Source: Leptospira sp. 96542
Lineage (GTDB): Bacteria; Spirochaetota; Leptospiria; Leptospirales; Leptospiraceae
Reading direction: 5' to 3'
Assembly (NCBI GenBank): GCA_029310945.1
Contig: JARJFC010000122.1
Location: forward strand, 1 to 5,740
DNA: 5,740 bases
The notes beneath the pieces were generated by a model. That model did not search any database. It worked only from the letters and a program-made list of their open reading frames with translations, and had not been told where the DNA came from. Of the stretch, positions 5,696 through 5,740 are shown piece by piece; the first letter of the stretch is position 1; every line of letters begins with the position of its first letter. The translations under genes were made by a program, and so were the position numbers.

Positions 5696-5740
5696 ATGTC
5701 CACACAACTCGACTCCCAGGCCCTCAATCAGCTGTTTCTC
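5696..5740 (+). CDS. Partial N-terminus, RutE-like malonic-semialdehyde reductase/nitroreductase family
   Basis: Only 15 codons lie inside the window, reading MSTQLDSQALNQLFL and open to the right edge. The pattern of a short polar start followed by ALxQLF resembles the first residues of RutE/HadB-type FMN-dependent malonic-semialdehyde reductases of the nitroreductase fold, where an ARTHN-like motif would come next. There is no purine-rich ribosome-binding site ahead of the ATG; the leader is polypyrimidine. The evidence is thin because so little is visible. The call would be settled by the next 100 bp. Confidence 0.4.
   Translation, partial: MSTQLDSQALNQLFL

Noticed and set aside
1..5740. 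CRISPR arrays, tRNA or rRNA genes, riboswitches
   Set aside because: I saw no regularly spaced repeats, no cloverleaf-like tRNA pattern and no rRNA or known riboswitch motif on either strand.

Overview
The window looks like chromosomal DNA from a proteobacterium, probably a betaproteobacterium (Burkholderiales-like). This is a judgement from moderately high GC, codon use, Shine-Dalgarno sites and the protein families present; no database was searched. It divides into an intact, apparently functional gene cluster (about 89-4496) and a decayed accessory stretch (about 4497-5608), with the first codons of another gene at the right edge.

Left part: a LysR-type regulator on the minus strand (89-991) is divergent from a three-gene plus-strand run. 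The run is a TauD/TfdA-type Fe(II)/2-oxoglutarate dioxygenase (1084-2130), an L-aspartate oxidase of the NadB family (2120-3697, overlapping the dioxygenase by 11 bp) and an eight-helix TauE/SafE-family exporter (3714-4496, 16 bp after nadB). The 92-bp divergent gap carries two inverted repeats, one of which contains a T-N11-A LysR-type box. The simplest reading is an inducible operon controlled by the divergent regulator. Its enzymes would oxidise one small substrate, perhaps an amino acid or an organosulfonate such as an aspartate/cysteate-like molecule, and the TauE-like protein would export a product, perhaps sulfite. All NadB active-site residues are kept, so the NadB-like enzyme may well use aspartate itself. 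No nadA or nadC is adjacent, so this copy does not sit in a classical NAD-biosynthesis operon.

Right part: after tauE come about 150 bp without a recognised gene, including an IS-end-like sequence and an open but unrecognised minus-strand stretch. Next is the frameshifted C-terminal remnant of an IS630-family transposase (minus strand, about 4649-4820, possibly to 4920). A type II toxin-antitoxin pair follows on the plus strand (antitoxin 4939-5257, ParE/RelE toxin 5277-5608). Each TA gene is interrupted by a net one-base frameshift: one extra base in the antitoxin, most simply in a C7 run, and one missing base in the toxin. After the toxin are a GC palindrome and a polypyrimidine tract, and then 15 codons resembling the N-terminus of a RutE-like malonic-semialdehyde reductase (nitroreductase fold).

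The candidate for a little-described system is the LysR / dioxygenase-NadB-TauE cassette. The decayed IS and TA stretch is a good example of accessory DNA being eroded beside it.
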